Positions 38,101 through 49,761 of a stretch of 64,000 nt of DNA are shown here, piece by piece. The notes under the pieces are model-generated. The model saw nothing but the letters and a program-made list of their open reading frames with translations, ran no database searches and was not told where the DNA came from. Origin of the DNA: Ichthyophthirius multifiliis (lineage: Eukaryota; Ciliophora; Oligohymenophorea; Hymenostomatida). Numbering within the stretch: position 1 is the stretch's first letter; the number at the start of each line of letters is the position of its first letter. The position numbers and the translations under genes are program-made. The stretch spans positions 1-64,000 of the forward strand of contig NW_004086449.1 of NCBI RefSeq assembly GCF_000220395.1. The letters run 5' to 3'.

Positions 38101-39578
38101 TTTAGAAGATCTTTCCAAATATATCCTCGTTATCAATTATTTCGATTAAAATGGATAATAAATAGGTTGGCATTTAATTAACATATTCCACAATTTCAAA
38201 TTTAATAGAGGAATTAAAAAAGTTAAATTATTTGAACCTCCAGCATAAAATCCGCCTTTTTCTAAAGAAAAAAAAGAATCTTAAATAGAAATTGAATATG
38301 TAAAAATATAAATATATAATTATTTTTATTTAATTTTTTTTAAAAAAAGGAATTAAGTACAAATATATAAACTGAATATTCTTAAATAAAAACTATGAAA
38401 AGTACTAGAAATAAAAAATAATAGGGAAATATTACTAAATAATCCACAATAAATGGTTTTTTTTTTTAATAAAAAAAATAACTAACTATAAAATATATAT
38501 ATATATATATAGGAACTATATTAAATACAAAATAGGATGATTAAGGATTAAAAATAGTACTTTATTAATTAAAATATTATGATATATAAAAATACGGAGA
38601 AACAATAAAAATATAAGGGACAATATTTTTAGAAGATGTCATAATAAAATAAAAAAATAAACAAGAATGTAATTATGAAAAAATAATAAGAGGTTAAAAA
38701 ACAGATTAAAGGAACATATTAAATTTAGATGAAGAATATATATATGAATTAAATCCAAATATATTAATGAAAGATTACACATAAAAGGAACAAGAAAAAA
38801 TAAAAGTTTAGTAATAATTTTATATCATAAAAGATTAAGAGTATTAATTGATAGCATGGTGTATTTTCCCTATAATGAAAAATAATAATCTAATTTTAGG
38901 AAGATAAAGTCTTTTTTTATATGAACCAAAACTTTAAAAATATCCATATAAATTAAATGAAGCTAAAAAAACTTAAATAAAACTTGATTATGTATGTACG
39001 CAATATATATAAAAAAATATATATATACACATATAAAAATATATATATAAATATATATATATATTAAAATTTGAAATTTATATATATAAATTATATATAA
39101 AATATATATTAAATATCTTATTTAAAAAAAGGAAATTTTTTAAAGTAAATATACAAAATAAGAATAATTTTAAATAAAAGAAATTCTAAAAATTAATGTT
39201 ATAGAAGTTTCAAATTAAAAATAAAAGGTTTCTATTAGTTTTAATTTAACTCTATGTGAAAATTCAATAGAAAATGTAATTTTATAAACAAATAATGACT
39301 AATGTATTTTTGAATCAGATTTTATGTATGATCATGATATTAAAAATAATTTAAGTACCATAAATGTATATAAAACATGTATATAATTTAAAATTAATAA
39401 AATTAGATAAAATAAACGAAGAAGCAATATTCTATATAGATTTAAACTAAATTAAAAAAAAATACAATAATCTATTTATTTTTATTTAATTAGTATCTGA
39501 AAAAGCTCCAAATGTAAAATAAAATTATATAAGTATTATATAAAAAAAAATATTAAATATTATAAAATATAATATATA

Positions 39579-39624
<46 letters not shown>

Positions 39625-39862
39625 TATATACATTTATATTCATATATAATAATTTTATTATATAATTTTCAATAAATAGGTAGATGAATAAGAATTCGGA
39701 TGTTTTTTAATGTCTTTTCTTAATTAAAATGGAGATGTTAATGTTGGTAAATTTAAAGAAAGTATATTTAAATTTCCTACTTAAATTTCATTTCCTTTAG
39801 ATCCTAAATAATTAAAAATAATGGATTGTAAATTAGAATTTAATATTGAATTAATTTAATGA
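35121..39862 (+). CDS. Large multi-exon protein with four tandem modules
   Basis: ATG 35121 (MQTNFQGFQKNNAFYS). After a basic start, a helical region (…LMALDSEKGLQANHFEDQVM … FIDFYAKADFELLLNG) leads to a proline-rich hinge (KPNTPPPQ, KPNTPPKE). A folded block follows (KPYDLWNFQHPDLIDWRANF … MEWPYVSGMSHQFPRA). Then come four related modules, about 36850-37400, 37870-38290, 38540-39000 and 39150-39862. Each closes with a line such as LLINLYDKNGKLIGWEVFPL, VINYFDQNGQQIGWHLINIF or FLMSFLNQNGDVNVGKFKES, and then a '(L)F.PP' motif. The overall plan recalls CCDC17-like proteins, but that is a weak memory-based link. At least seven introns (for example 35936-36211, 37204-37318, 38990-39130). Frame slips are needed near 35250, 36790-36840 and 37790-37820, all A-rich. 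Confidence 0.55.
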
Positions 39863-40133
39863 AAATATATATTTTTTTTTATTTTTTTTAATATAAAGCT
39901 TTATTTTTATTTTTTTATTTTATATTTAAGGATAAAAATTTATTATTTAAACCTATTTAAATCTAAATTTAATTTTTTAATATATTAAATAAATAAATAT
40001 ATATTATATATAATAAAAATATATTTGATTAACCATTATCTTCTTATTATTTTTTATTATAAGATAATAAAAAAAGTAAAACAAAAAAAATTACATTTAT
40101 CTTTTAATTTTAAATAAATTAATTAAAAAAAAA

Positions 40134-41721
40134 ATGGATAATATAAATATTGCTACATAACAATAAGCAGTCCGAATACCTGTAGCCTCCTAAGAAGGAT
40201 AATCTACTCATTCTTACTCATCCGAAGAAGTTCACGCATTTTCCCAACACATAAACAATTCTTTAAAAGATGATCCACATTTATAAAGCCTACTCCCTAT
40301 AGATTCAGAATCTAAATAATTGTTTGATGCAGTAGGAAACGGTATTATATTATGTAAACTAATAAATAAGGCTTGTCCAGGTACAATATTTACTAAGGCA
40401 ATAAATATAGAGAAGCTTAATATTTTCAAAATAAAGGAAAATTTGAATTTAGCAATAACATCTGCTAGAGAAATTGGTTGTGTGATAATAAATGTACATT
40501 CTGGGAATATAATAGACAAAACTGAGCATATTATTTTAGGCTTATTATGGTAAATCATAAAAGTACACCTTTTAGGAGGTTTAGACTTAAAACTTCACCC
40601 TTATTTAATCCGATTGAAAAAAGAAGACGAAGAAGCTGCCGAATTACTAAGACTTTCGAAAGAAGAATTACTCACAAGATGGTTTAATTACCATTTATCG
40701 AATGCTAAAAGAGAAAAATTTCGAATTTTACAACAGATTTAAAAAATGGAGAAGCTTATGTTTATCTCTTGAATTAAATTTCTAATTAAAAATTAGATTT
40801 GTCCGCTCTTTCCCTTTCTGTAGAAGATCGCCTTCAAAAATTGATAAATGACTCTATTTCCTTAGGAATACCCTCCGGCTGTATTAAATATTCTGACATA
40901 ATGAGTGCTAATTAAAAACTTAATCTGATGTTTACTGCTTATCTTTTTAATTATTGCCCAGGACTAGAACTCACAGAATAGGAGAAAGATGACGCTAGCT
41001 AAATTTATAGATGATGACAATGATTAAGAGCTTTCTAGAGAAGAACGAGTTTTTAGAATGTGGATAAATTCCTTAAATATAGAAGGTTTATATATAAATA
41101 ATTTAATATAAGATTTAAGAGACGGTAAATTATTATGTTAAGTCATGGATAAACTAGCGCCTGGCAAAGTGGACATGAATAAAGTCGAAGGTATGTTAAA
41201 AAAAATCACAAATATAAACAAAATATAATGTGCTAACTATGCGATTTAAATTGCGAAAGAATTAGGTTGTTAATTAGTGGGAATAGGCGGAAAAGATATA
41301 GTCGATGGGAATAAAAAATATATATTAGCAATAGTTTGGTAATTAATGAAAAAATAATAACTCGAATGTATAGGAGATATGACTGAAAATAAACTTATTG
41401 AATGGGCTAATAGTAGAATTTTAGAACCTTAGCATAAAATAAATAACTTAAAAGATAAGAAATTAAAAAGTTCTCATTTCTTTTTTAAAGTATTGTAATC
41501 TATTGATTCTTTAGTTGTTAATTATGATCTAGTCACTCCCGGTTAAACTGATTAGGAAGTTATGGAAACGCTAAGTATGTGATTCTGTTTGTAGGAAACT
41601 TGAAGCTGCTGTATTTATTGTTTGGGAACATATTGCGGATGTTAATAGCAAGTTTTTGTTAACTTTTATGGCTTCTATTTATAGATGTGCTTTAGAACAT
41701 AAGAAAATATAAGAAAACTGA
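40134..41721 (+). CDS. Fimbrin (actin-bundling, four CH domains), copy A
   Basis: ATG 40134. A short N-terminus without EF-hands is followed by SYSSEEVHAFSQHINNSLKD and the first CH domain: LFDAVGNGIILCKLINKACP, NIFKIKENLNLAITSAREIG, IILGLLWQIIKVHLLGGLDL. CH2 starts KEELLTRWFNYHLSNAK; CH3 (about residue 300) has REERVFRMWINSLNIEGLYI, DLRDGKLLCQVMDKLAPGKV and AIVWQLMKKQQLECIGDMTE; CH4 follows. Lack of EF-hands matches what is known of Tetrahymena fimbrin. It cross-links actin filaments, for example at the cell cortex and division furrow. Frame slips are needed near 40720-40730, 40995-41008, 41565-41569 and 41581-41590. At each, copy B keeps the frame, so they are single-base differences at or beside short runs. 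TGA 41719-41721 ends the gene, 192 bases before copy B. Confidence 0.85.
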
Positions 41722-41913
41722 TAAAAAAAGAAAATTATAAATTTTATTTATAAATATTATATTTAAAAATTTATTATAAATATTTTAAATTTTAAATATT
41801 TAATTTAAAAAATATATATTTATTATATCATAAAATAGTAATTTTTTTTTTTTATAAGTTATCATAAAATATATATATATAATTAAATATATATTATAAT
41901 AACAAATAAAAAT

Positions 41914-43508
41914 ATGGATAACATAAATCTCCGTAAAAACTCAAACACATAATAAGAAAATCGTATCCGTGTTGCCTCCAGAGTAGGCGAAACTATAGCC
42001 ACTCACTCCTACACTCAAGGAGAAGTCCATGCATTTTCCCAACACTTAAACAATTCATTAAAAGATGATCCTTAATTAAAAAGCCTTCTACCAATAAACC
42101 CTGAATCTGACCAATTATTCTAAGCAGTAGATACTGGAGTTTTATTATGCAAATTAATAAATAAAGCCTAACCAAATACAATATCTGAGAAGGCTATAAA
42201 TTTTGATAACTTGAATATTTTTAAAATAAAGGAAAACATAAATTTAGCAATAACTTCTGCTAGGGCAATCGGATGCATTTGCGTAAATGTTCATTCTACG
42301 AATATTTTAGAGAAATCAGAGCATATTATTTTGGGTTTATTATGGTAAATTATTAAAATACATCTTATGGGGAATCTAGACTTGAAACATCATCCTTATT
42401 TAATCCGATTGAAAAAGAAGAAGAGGAAATAGCTGATTTATTAAAACTTTCGAAAGAAGAAATACTGATGAGATGGTTTAATTACCATTTAAATAATGCA
42501 AAAAAGAATAGAATTTCCAATTTCGAAACTGATTTATAAAACGGAGAATCCTATGTATATCTATTGAATTAAATTTCTAATTAAAAAATAGATTTATCCG
42601 CACTTTCCCTTTCAATATAAGATCGTCTTAAATAAATAATAAACGACTCCAAATAACTAGGACTACCTCCTAATTGTATTAAATACACGGACATAATGAA
42701 CTGCAATTAAAAGCTTAATTTGATTTTCACTGCACATTTATTTAATAATTGTCCAGGATTAGAACCTACAGAATAAGAGAAAGTAGACGCTGCGGAACTT
42801 ATAGACGATGATAAAGACTATGAAACTCCAAGAGAGGAAAGAGTTTTTAGAATGTGGATCAATTCTTTAAATTTAGAAGGTGTTTATATAAATAATCTAA
42901 TATAAGATTTAAGAGATGGAGAAATTCTTTGTCTAGTAATGGATAAATTAGTACCTGGAAAAGTCGATATGAAAAAAGTTAAGGCATAATTAAAAAATAG
43001 AACCAAATTAAATAAAATACAGTGTGCAAACTATGCTATTTAAATAGCGAAAGAATTAGGATGCTAACTAGTGGGAATTGGAGGCGTAGATATAGTAAAT
43101 GGAAACAAAAAGCTTATTTTAGCAATAGTCTGGTAATTAATGAAAAAATAATAACTCGAATGTATAGGAGATATGACTGAAAATTAACTAATCGATTGGG
43201 CAAATAATCGAATAGTAGATCCTTAATATAAAATAAATAACTTTAGAGATAAGAAATTAAAAAGCTCTCATTTTTTCATTAAACTTTTGGAATCTATAGA
43301 ACCTTAAATAATTAATAAAGACTTTGTAACTCCAGGTTAAAATGATTAGGAAGTTATGGAAAATGCTAAATATGTTATTTCGGTTTCTAGAAAACTTGAA
43401 GCAGCTGTATTTATTGTTTGGGAACATATTGTGGATATTAATAGCAAGTTTTTATAAAGTTTTGTAGCTTCTCTTTATAGATGTGCTTTAGAATATAAGA
43501 AAAAATGA
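41914..43508 (+). CDS. Fimbrin (actin-bundling, four CH domains), copy B
   Basis: A tandem paralogue of the preceding gene in the same orientation. It begins MDNINLRKNSNTQQENRIRV and shares the order THSYTQGEVHAFSQHLNNSL, LLCKLINKAQPNTISEKAIN, IILGLLWQIIKIHLMGNLDL, KEEILMRWFNYHLNNAKK, REERVFRMWINSLNLEGVYI, DLRDGEILCLVMDKLVPGKV and AIVWQLMKKQQLECIGDMTE, ending LYRCALEYKKK at TGA 43506. Only one frame slip is needed, at the A5 run of 42411-42418, where copy A has six A. Differences from copy A include loss of the Cys in CH1 (KACP to KAQP) and a different N-terminal ~20 residues. The two copies look roughly 70-75% identical by eye, so the duplication is not very recent. Both retain the hydrophobic CH core, so both are expected to bind actin. 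Confidence 0.88.
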
Positions 43509-43572
43509 TTTTATATTACTTCTTGTTTGTTTTTAAAATATATAAAATAAATATATATTAATTATATTTTTT

Positions 43573-44295
43573 TCATTTCAAAAATATTTTCTTAATAAGC
43601 AAAAAAAAACCTAACATTAATAGAATACATAAATTTATAGGTATTGTTAAAACACTAATTATTAATATAAAAAAAAACTTAAATATTTCCTTAAAACTTA
43701 AAATATCCGAACAAATATATCCCGTATATGATTTATGCTTTAAATAAAAATACAAAAAATTAAGAATTCCTAACCCAAAAATCACACACAATAAGGGTAA
43801 AACTAACATAAATCCAGCCCAATGTAAAAAAAAGCCAAAATAAGTCAATAAATAATAAAGAATAACCTTATAAATATGCAAATATGGAATAACCTATGCA
43901 AATTACAATCCCGGACATCCAAAAATATTCGATTAATTATAATGACTTGTGGTATATTTTTTCAAACAGAGCCAACAAAACTAATGACTACATCTAGGAC
44001 ATTTCATATGATTACATCCTTCTGATTTTTATATACGAGATAAGCATTAAGGACAATTTTTAACTTAAAATTTCTATATAATTATCTTGTATTCAGAATC
44101 TATTGCACTTTCACAATCTAAATCTTCATGCCATAAATTTGTACAAAAATAACACATTTATAAACCACATTTATTACAAGTTAATTAAATTTAGCCTTTT
44201 TCTCCTTTTATAGGATTTTCACAACCAATGCCAATACACCTTATAAATAAAAAAATAAAATAAAAAAAGTATAAAAAATTAAAATATATATATAT

Positions 44296-44355
<60 letters not shown>

Positions 44356-45339
44356 ATATTTCTCACTTTAATTGTTTAATGACCCAGTTTATGATTTAAA
44401 ATAGTTTTAAATTAATTTATCGTTATTTTTTATTTATTTATTTAAAAATTATTTTTTTATATTATTAAAAGTTAATAAAAACATTAATAAATTTTTTTAC
44501 CATCTTATATCTGGATCTGAATTAAGTTACATTATTTATTTGAATTTAATATATTTTTAAAAAAATTCTTCGTTTTAAAGACATCTTTTTATATCTTTTT
44601 CATTTAATTTTTATTCACATCCGTATTGAGGACATGATATATTTAAGATTTAATTTTATTAAATTAAGTTTTTCAAATATTATTAAATACAGGTATTACA
44701 GAAAATATGATTGCAAGATTTTTATGTTGGGAAAACCATATCTTCTATTTTTGATTCAGAAAAGCATATATTACACAAAAATTCTTTTTCAATTTGATTT
44801 ACATTTACATGTATTTTTTAATTAAATTTACTTAAAGAATCTCTATTATTATTATTACTATTTTAATATTAATACTAAACAATTATAGGTTTATAAGATT
44901 AAATAGAAGAAGAAAAAGAATATTAAGAAAATGCTTGATTTTCTTGAAAATTTTAATATATTTCTTACTTTTTTTATTAAATAAATTCTTTAAAATCTTT
45001 GTTTTCATAAAAAGCGTTTATTATATTATTTTCATCATCATTTAATAATAAATCAATGCATTATGTTTAAATTACCATTTTATCTATTTTTTCATAATCT
45101 TTTAGACTTTCTAGGGCGTATATTATATTTTATTCTTTAAAATTCATCTTTAATAATCGATTAAAAACCCATTTTTTTTTAAATATTGTAGAATGACTAT
45201 AAAAACTTAATTACGAATCTTTTATTAAACATATTTTTTAAGATAAAAATTCTTAATAGTCTAAATTATTTAATGACTTATTATACACACTTTCATTTAA
45301 TAAACTTTTATGTAAATTTTATCCAGAACTAAAATTCAT
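43573..45339 (-). CDS. RBR-type (RING-IBR-RING) E3 ubiquitin ligase with C-terminal membrane helices
   Basis: Two main exons, with a TA-filled intron at about 44241-44502. The N-terminal ~190 residues are Asn/Gln rich. RING1 reads EFLCNICFSESKIED … SCNHIFCNTCIQQYLKN … SCPQYGCEQKL. The IBR follows (CENPIKGEKGQIQLTCNKCG, QMCYFCTNLWHEDLDC), then RING2 NCPQCLSRIQKSEGCNHMKC PRCSHQFCWLC. The Cys of 'EGCNHM' sits at the catalytic thioester position known from parkin-type enzymes. After a CPGLQ motif come three hydrophobic helices (VILYYLLTYFGFFLHWAGFM, LVLPLLCVIFGLGILNFLYF, FFFILIISVLTIPINLCILL), as in RNF19/RNF144-type ligases. It should transfer ubiquitin via a Cys intermediate at a membrane. The gene is convergent with fimbrin copy B, with only 64 bases between their stop codons. 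Confidence 0.85.
44300..44352. repeat. (AT)n microsatellite in the RBR ligase intron
   Basis: About 52 bases of AT dinucleotide inside the intron separating the RING1 exon from the IBR exon. Confidence 0.85.
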
Positions 45340-45897
45340 CAAGATAATATTTTTAAAAATGAAAATTATTTAATTGTATAATGAATATATATGTATGTAA
45401 TTTATTTTTTAATCTTTTTTGTTTAAATGATTTTAATGTTTTTATTTTTATTATATTTATGTTATATATAAATTTTTTATTTATTATTTAAAATAAGAAA
45501 AAAAGAAATTTATATAATTATTTTTTTAATATAATAATATTTTTTAAAATAATATTGAATAAAAGATTGATATTTATCTTGTTAAAAAAAACAATTATAA
45601 AAAATTAATATAATATAAAAATATATAAATAAATATATAGAAAAATAATAATCAAAAAAAAATATATTTTAATTTTATTTATTATATAAAATATTATTAT
45701 TTATAAAATTTGATATTTTTTACATTGAAAATAAAGCAATTATATAGATGTAGCTAAGCTAAATTAAAATATATATACATATATATATATATATATTTAT
45801 ATATTTATATATTTATATATTTATATATTCAAAATTATAATATTTTATTAAAATTTTTAAAATTATTTTAAAAAAAAATATTACAGCATTACAAAAT
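45340..45897. other. AT-rich spacer between divergent genes
   Basis: A/T with TA and 'tttatatatat' repeats (45775-45830). It contains the start regions of the minus-strand ligase and the plus-strand unknown gene. No coding signal. Confidence 0.6.
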
Positions 45898-47208
45898 ATG
45901 AACGATAAGTAAACTTAAGATTTTATAATATTAGAAAGTATATAATATTTTAAAAATAATTAAAAAATATCAAAATATAAATAAAAGAAACATTTAATAA
46001 TAAATACTATTTATTAAGCGAATTAGTTTTATATTAATATTAATCTTATACAAATTATAAACAAAATCCTTTCAATCCAAAAGTAAAAAAACTATTTAAA
46101 TATAAATTAACATAAACAATAAAGTAAATGTATAATCTTGATGAATATACATATTAAATGATCGAAAAAGGTTTATTAATGAAAGCTAAAGATCCTAAAA
46201 AAACACTAAAGAGATTCTTTTATAAACTAAATGTACTGAATCTTTAAAATTATGGTTTTCTGCTATTGAAAATAATCTCGAAATAAAAGATTTGTATTAT
46301 CTTTAAATCATAAATAATGAAAGAAATATTATTTTAGATAATTTTGATGAATAAAACTATATTACGAAAAGTATTTTTCAATAAATCGAATAAAATAACT
46401 CTTAAGATAATAATTTATAAAATGATAATTCTTAAAATAGTTGCCATTTAATGGAATTTAAAGAAGATGAAATCGAATATAAAATCTTGAAATTTAAATA
46501 AAATATACCTTTTTTAGAAAAAGATAAGTAGAATTTTGAAATTTTAAATATACTTTTAGCAAACGAATAAGAAGATATAAAAATAAATGAAAATTTTGAC
46601 AAAATAATAATTAATATAGAGTATTTTTTTGAATTTTTGGAAAAAAATATTTGCGATATTTATTTTTAGAAATAAAAAATTAGACAATTAATAAAAAAAA
46701 TATATTTTTTTCAGATTCTTCATTAATATTATTAATTATTTTAGAAAAATTTTAACATTTAATTTAATTATAAAGTGAAAACGAAAAAATAACTAAAACC
46801 CTAATAATTTAATAAGAAAAATTTATCAAAAAGATACTTTAAAATTTCGAAAAAATCCTCTAGAAATTCATAAAAGACGCGAACGAAGTTCTCCAAGAAA
46901 ATCCGAAACTAGAAATAAAATAAAATGATATTTATTTTAAAATTTTTAAATACTTTATAGAAGATATTGATCATTTTTATTAATTTTTTATAACATTACA
47001 CGAAATTATTATTAAAGATTTTCCCTTTTGTAAAAAGGTACTGATTTCTTTAAATGCTTAAAATATAAAAGAATTTCCTCATTTGGGATAGTTCTCTAAT
47101 GTTTTTTATGACAAGAAAAAAATAAAAGAATTTAAATCATCTATTCATTTCCTAAAAATTTATTAAAATTAAATTTAATAGTTATATAATAAATATTAAG
47201 ATAATTGA
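45898..47208 (+). CDS. Unknown helical protein
   Basis: ATG 45898 starts MNDKQTQDFIILESIQYFKN. Protein-like blocks follow in more than one frame: MYNLDEYTYQMIEKGLLMKA then KDPKKTLKRFFYKL, ESLKLWFSAIENNLEIKDLY, CHLMEFKEDEIEYKILKFKQ, EKFIKKILQNFEKIL, DANEVLQENPKLEI, IEDIDHFYQFFITLHEIII and KEFPHLGQFSNVFYDKKK, ending at TGA 47206-47208. The frame changes near 45990, 46240 and 46700-46710 are next to short A or T runs; the last lies beside ATATTTTTTTCAG and might be an intron end instead. Composition (Trp, His, Asp, Gly scattered through it) supports a real protein of ~430 aa that is mostly helical. No motif was recognised. Confidence 0.5.
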
Positions 47209-47270
47209 GAAATTTCTATAAATATTAGAATATTTAATTAATAATAAAATGATTTTATATATTATATAAA

Positions 47271-47314
<44 letters not shown>

Positions 47315-48003
47315 ATTTAAATATTTTATAAAATAATAATTATTTATTTTTTGCTATTTTTTTAGTTTTAAATTTTATATAATATATGCTAATATTTTTA
47401 TATAAATTATAAATTTCAAAAAACAAAATTAATATTTATATAAAATTAAAAATTATTATTATTAATATTTTTTATAAAAAAATTATTTATATTTCAATTA
47501 TTAATAATCATTTTCATCAATAAAATTTTTAAATAATCTAAAATATATGTTTTTAATTACAATTATACATTTATTTTTATTAATAATATCATTATATTAT
47601 ATTTTTATTTTACATAACATAAAAACTTATTTTTTATTTAATTTAAATCTATAATATTATATTTTAATTATATATTATAATTTCTTTATACATACAATTT
47701 TTCTGTTTTTTAAATATTTTGTTCATTTGTTAAAATTACTTTATTTTTGTTATACTAAATATTTATCCAAACTAAACATCATTTTGAAAACTAAAATATA
47801 TAATTTTTATATAAAATTTTTAAATTATCTAAAAAAATAATATTTCGAAATATCTTATTCAATGAGATTAAATCAGAATAATAAATAATAATATAATAAA
47901 AATATAAATGTTGTAATATATATTTTTTTTTTAAAAATACATATATATAATATGTATTAAATAATATATTTATATATAAAAATAATTTTTATATAAAACT
48001 AAT
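47209..48003. other. AT-rich spacer, convergent genes
   Basis: Contains a (TA)n run at about 47272-47310 and otherwise A/T homopolymers. No protein-like frame or RNA gene seen. Confidence 0.6.
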
Positions 48004-49278
48004 TCATTTATTAATTATATTTTTTTAAACACAAATAATTTTTTTTTAAATAGGTGGTAATTTATATTACTACTACTACTAACTATATTAATTAGGATAA
48101 ATTATTTTTTTATATTTTTGTTTCATTAAATATATATCTAAATTAAATTCGGATTTAGTTTATTTTTGCTATGTCTTTTTATATAACTATATTTATTATT
48201 ACAAATTGAACTAATATTATTAATTGTAATCAATTGATTACACCAAATCCTTATATATATTATTAGAGTTATATCTTTTAACTTCCTCCTATTATGGATT
48301 ATCATAATTTCCCAATAAACAGCAAGAAATCTGATTATTTTAATATTAACAAGGTGGTAAAAAAGCCTTTAATTTTTTCAAGTCTTTTAAAGACGCCACA
48401 TCTTTAAATTCTTTTAAAAGTAAACTTTTTTATTCTAAAATATTTTCTTCTTTAACCTATTATTATTATTAAAATAAATAAATTCTTTATTTAATTTCTT
48501 CCGTTTCCATTAATTAATTTGCCGAATATCTATTCTTAGGATTTACCTATAAACACATACAAATAATCTTCTATAGATCTTAACTATATCTTTCATTTAA
48601 TCTCTAATATTCTCCACTTTGTACTTTATTGAATATAATTTCCATATTCTAGCCTTTAAAAGGAGTAGTTTATTAAGCCATCTCATACAAAACACATCCT
48701 AAGGACCAAATATCGCTTTTAAAATTATAAGGTTTATTTGACCATACTTCAGGTGAACAATAATAAGGAGTTCCAGTTTAAGTTTAAAGAAGTCCATTTT
48801 CAGCAATTTTAGAAACTCCCAAATCTCCGACTTTTACAATGGAATTGTCTTTCGAAAGGAATATGTTCGCAGATTTAAAATCTCTATGTGAAATAGAAAG
48901 ATCATGTAAATATTTCAAACCTTATATTAATTATATAGCATATTTCCATATTTAAATTTCATCGATATATTATTAAGGTTTTAGTCCTCGAATTTTCGAC
49001 AAAAAATCACCTCCAGGACAATATTCCATTATTATATATAAAGTAGACGATTTCTCATCTATAAAAGAATCTTTGTATTCAACTATATATGGACTTTTTA
49101 GACAGGCGAGAAAATGAATCTCTGTGAGAACATTTTCTTTTTCTTTCAGGGTTAAACGGTTGAATTTTATAGTTTTCATGGCGTAGTATTTTTTGTCAGA
49201 ATATCTATGGACTTTATATACTTAAGCAAATGCACCTTCTCCTAGTTTACATATTATTTGGAAATCTTTTAATGACAT
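48004..49278 (-). CDS. NEK-family (NIMA-related) protein kinase, 424 aa
   Basis: A single intact exon. The kinase domain occupies residues 1-265: Gly-loop [20 protein letters not shown]-lysine YYAMKTIKF, αC glutamate in [20 protein letters not shown], hinge [16 protein letters not shown], catalytic loop [20 protein letters not shown] in place of DFG ([11 protein letters not shown]), activation segment [17 protein letters not shown], then [14 protein letters not shown]. 'DLG' and a long activation segment with GTPYYxSPE are usual in NEKs. 'HRDFK' instead of 'HRDLK' keeps the catalytic Asp and Lys. All essential residues are present, so it should be active on Ser/Thr. The C-terminal ~160 residues are Gln/Asn/Lys rich with a short helical region. 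NEKs are greatly expanded in ciliates, where they control cilia length and basal bodies. Confidence 0.9.
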
Positions 49279-49761
49279 TTTTATAAATTTTTGAGAATTT
49301 TTTTTTTTTTAATTTTTTTTTTTTAAATTTATTTTGTTCTATTTAATTAGTGGTAGCAATTTATTTATATTATTTATTATTACTTTTTTAATTTTATTAT
49401 TCTGTTGATTAGATATTTTTAAGCAATTTATGATTTTATATATAAAAATAGATTAATTAATTTAATAAATAAATATGAAATATATATATGATTATATATA
49501 TATATATTCTTTTTATTTATTATACACTATTAATATCATTATATTTTTATTTTAAATTTCTTTAAATTAATATATAAATAATTATATAATATTATTTATT
49601 TGTAGAATATTTTATTTTTATTACAAAATAAATTTTATAAAAGCATACTTATTTTTTAATTCAAAAAAAAAAATTAAAAATAAGTAATAAAAAAACGCCA
49701 ATATATGTAATAAAATTTTAAAAAAAATATTTTATTTAACTGTAAAAAAATAATACAAATA
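49279..49761. other. AT-rich spacer between divergent genes
   Basis: T-rich near the kinase start and A-rich near the kelch gene start. No coding signal; presumed promoters of both. Confidence 0.6.

Noticed and set aside
40232-40558. Minus-strand frame across fimbrin copy A
   Set aside because: It is the complement of the conserved CH1 coding sequence and has no features of its own.
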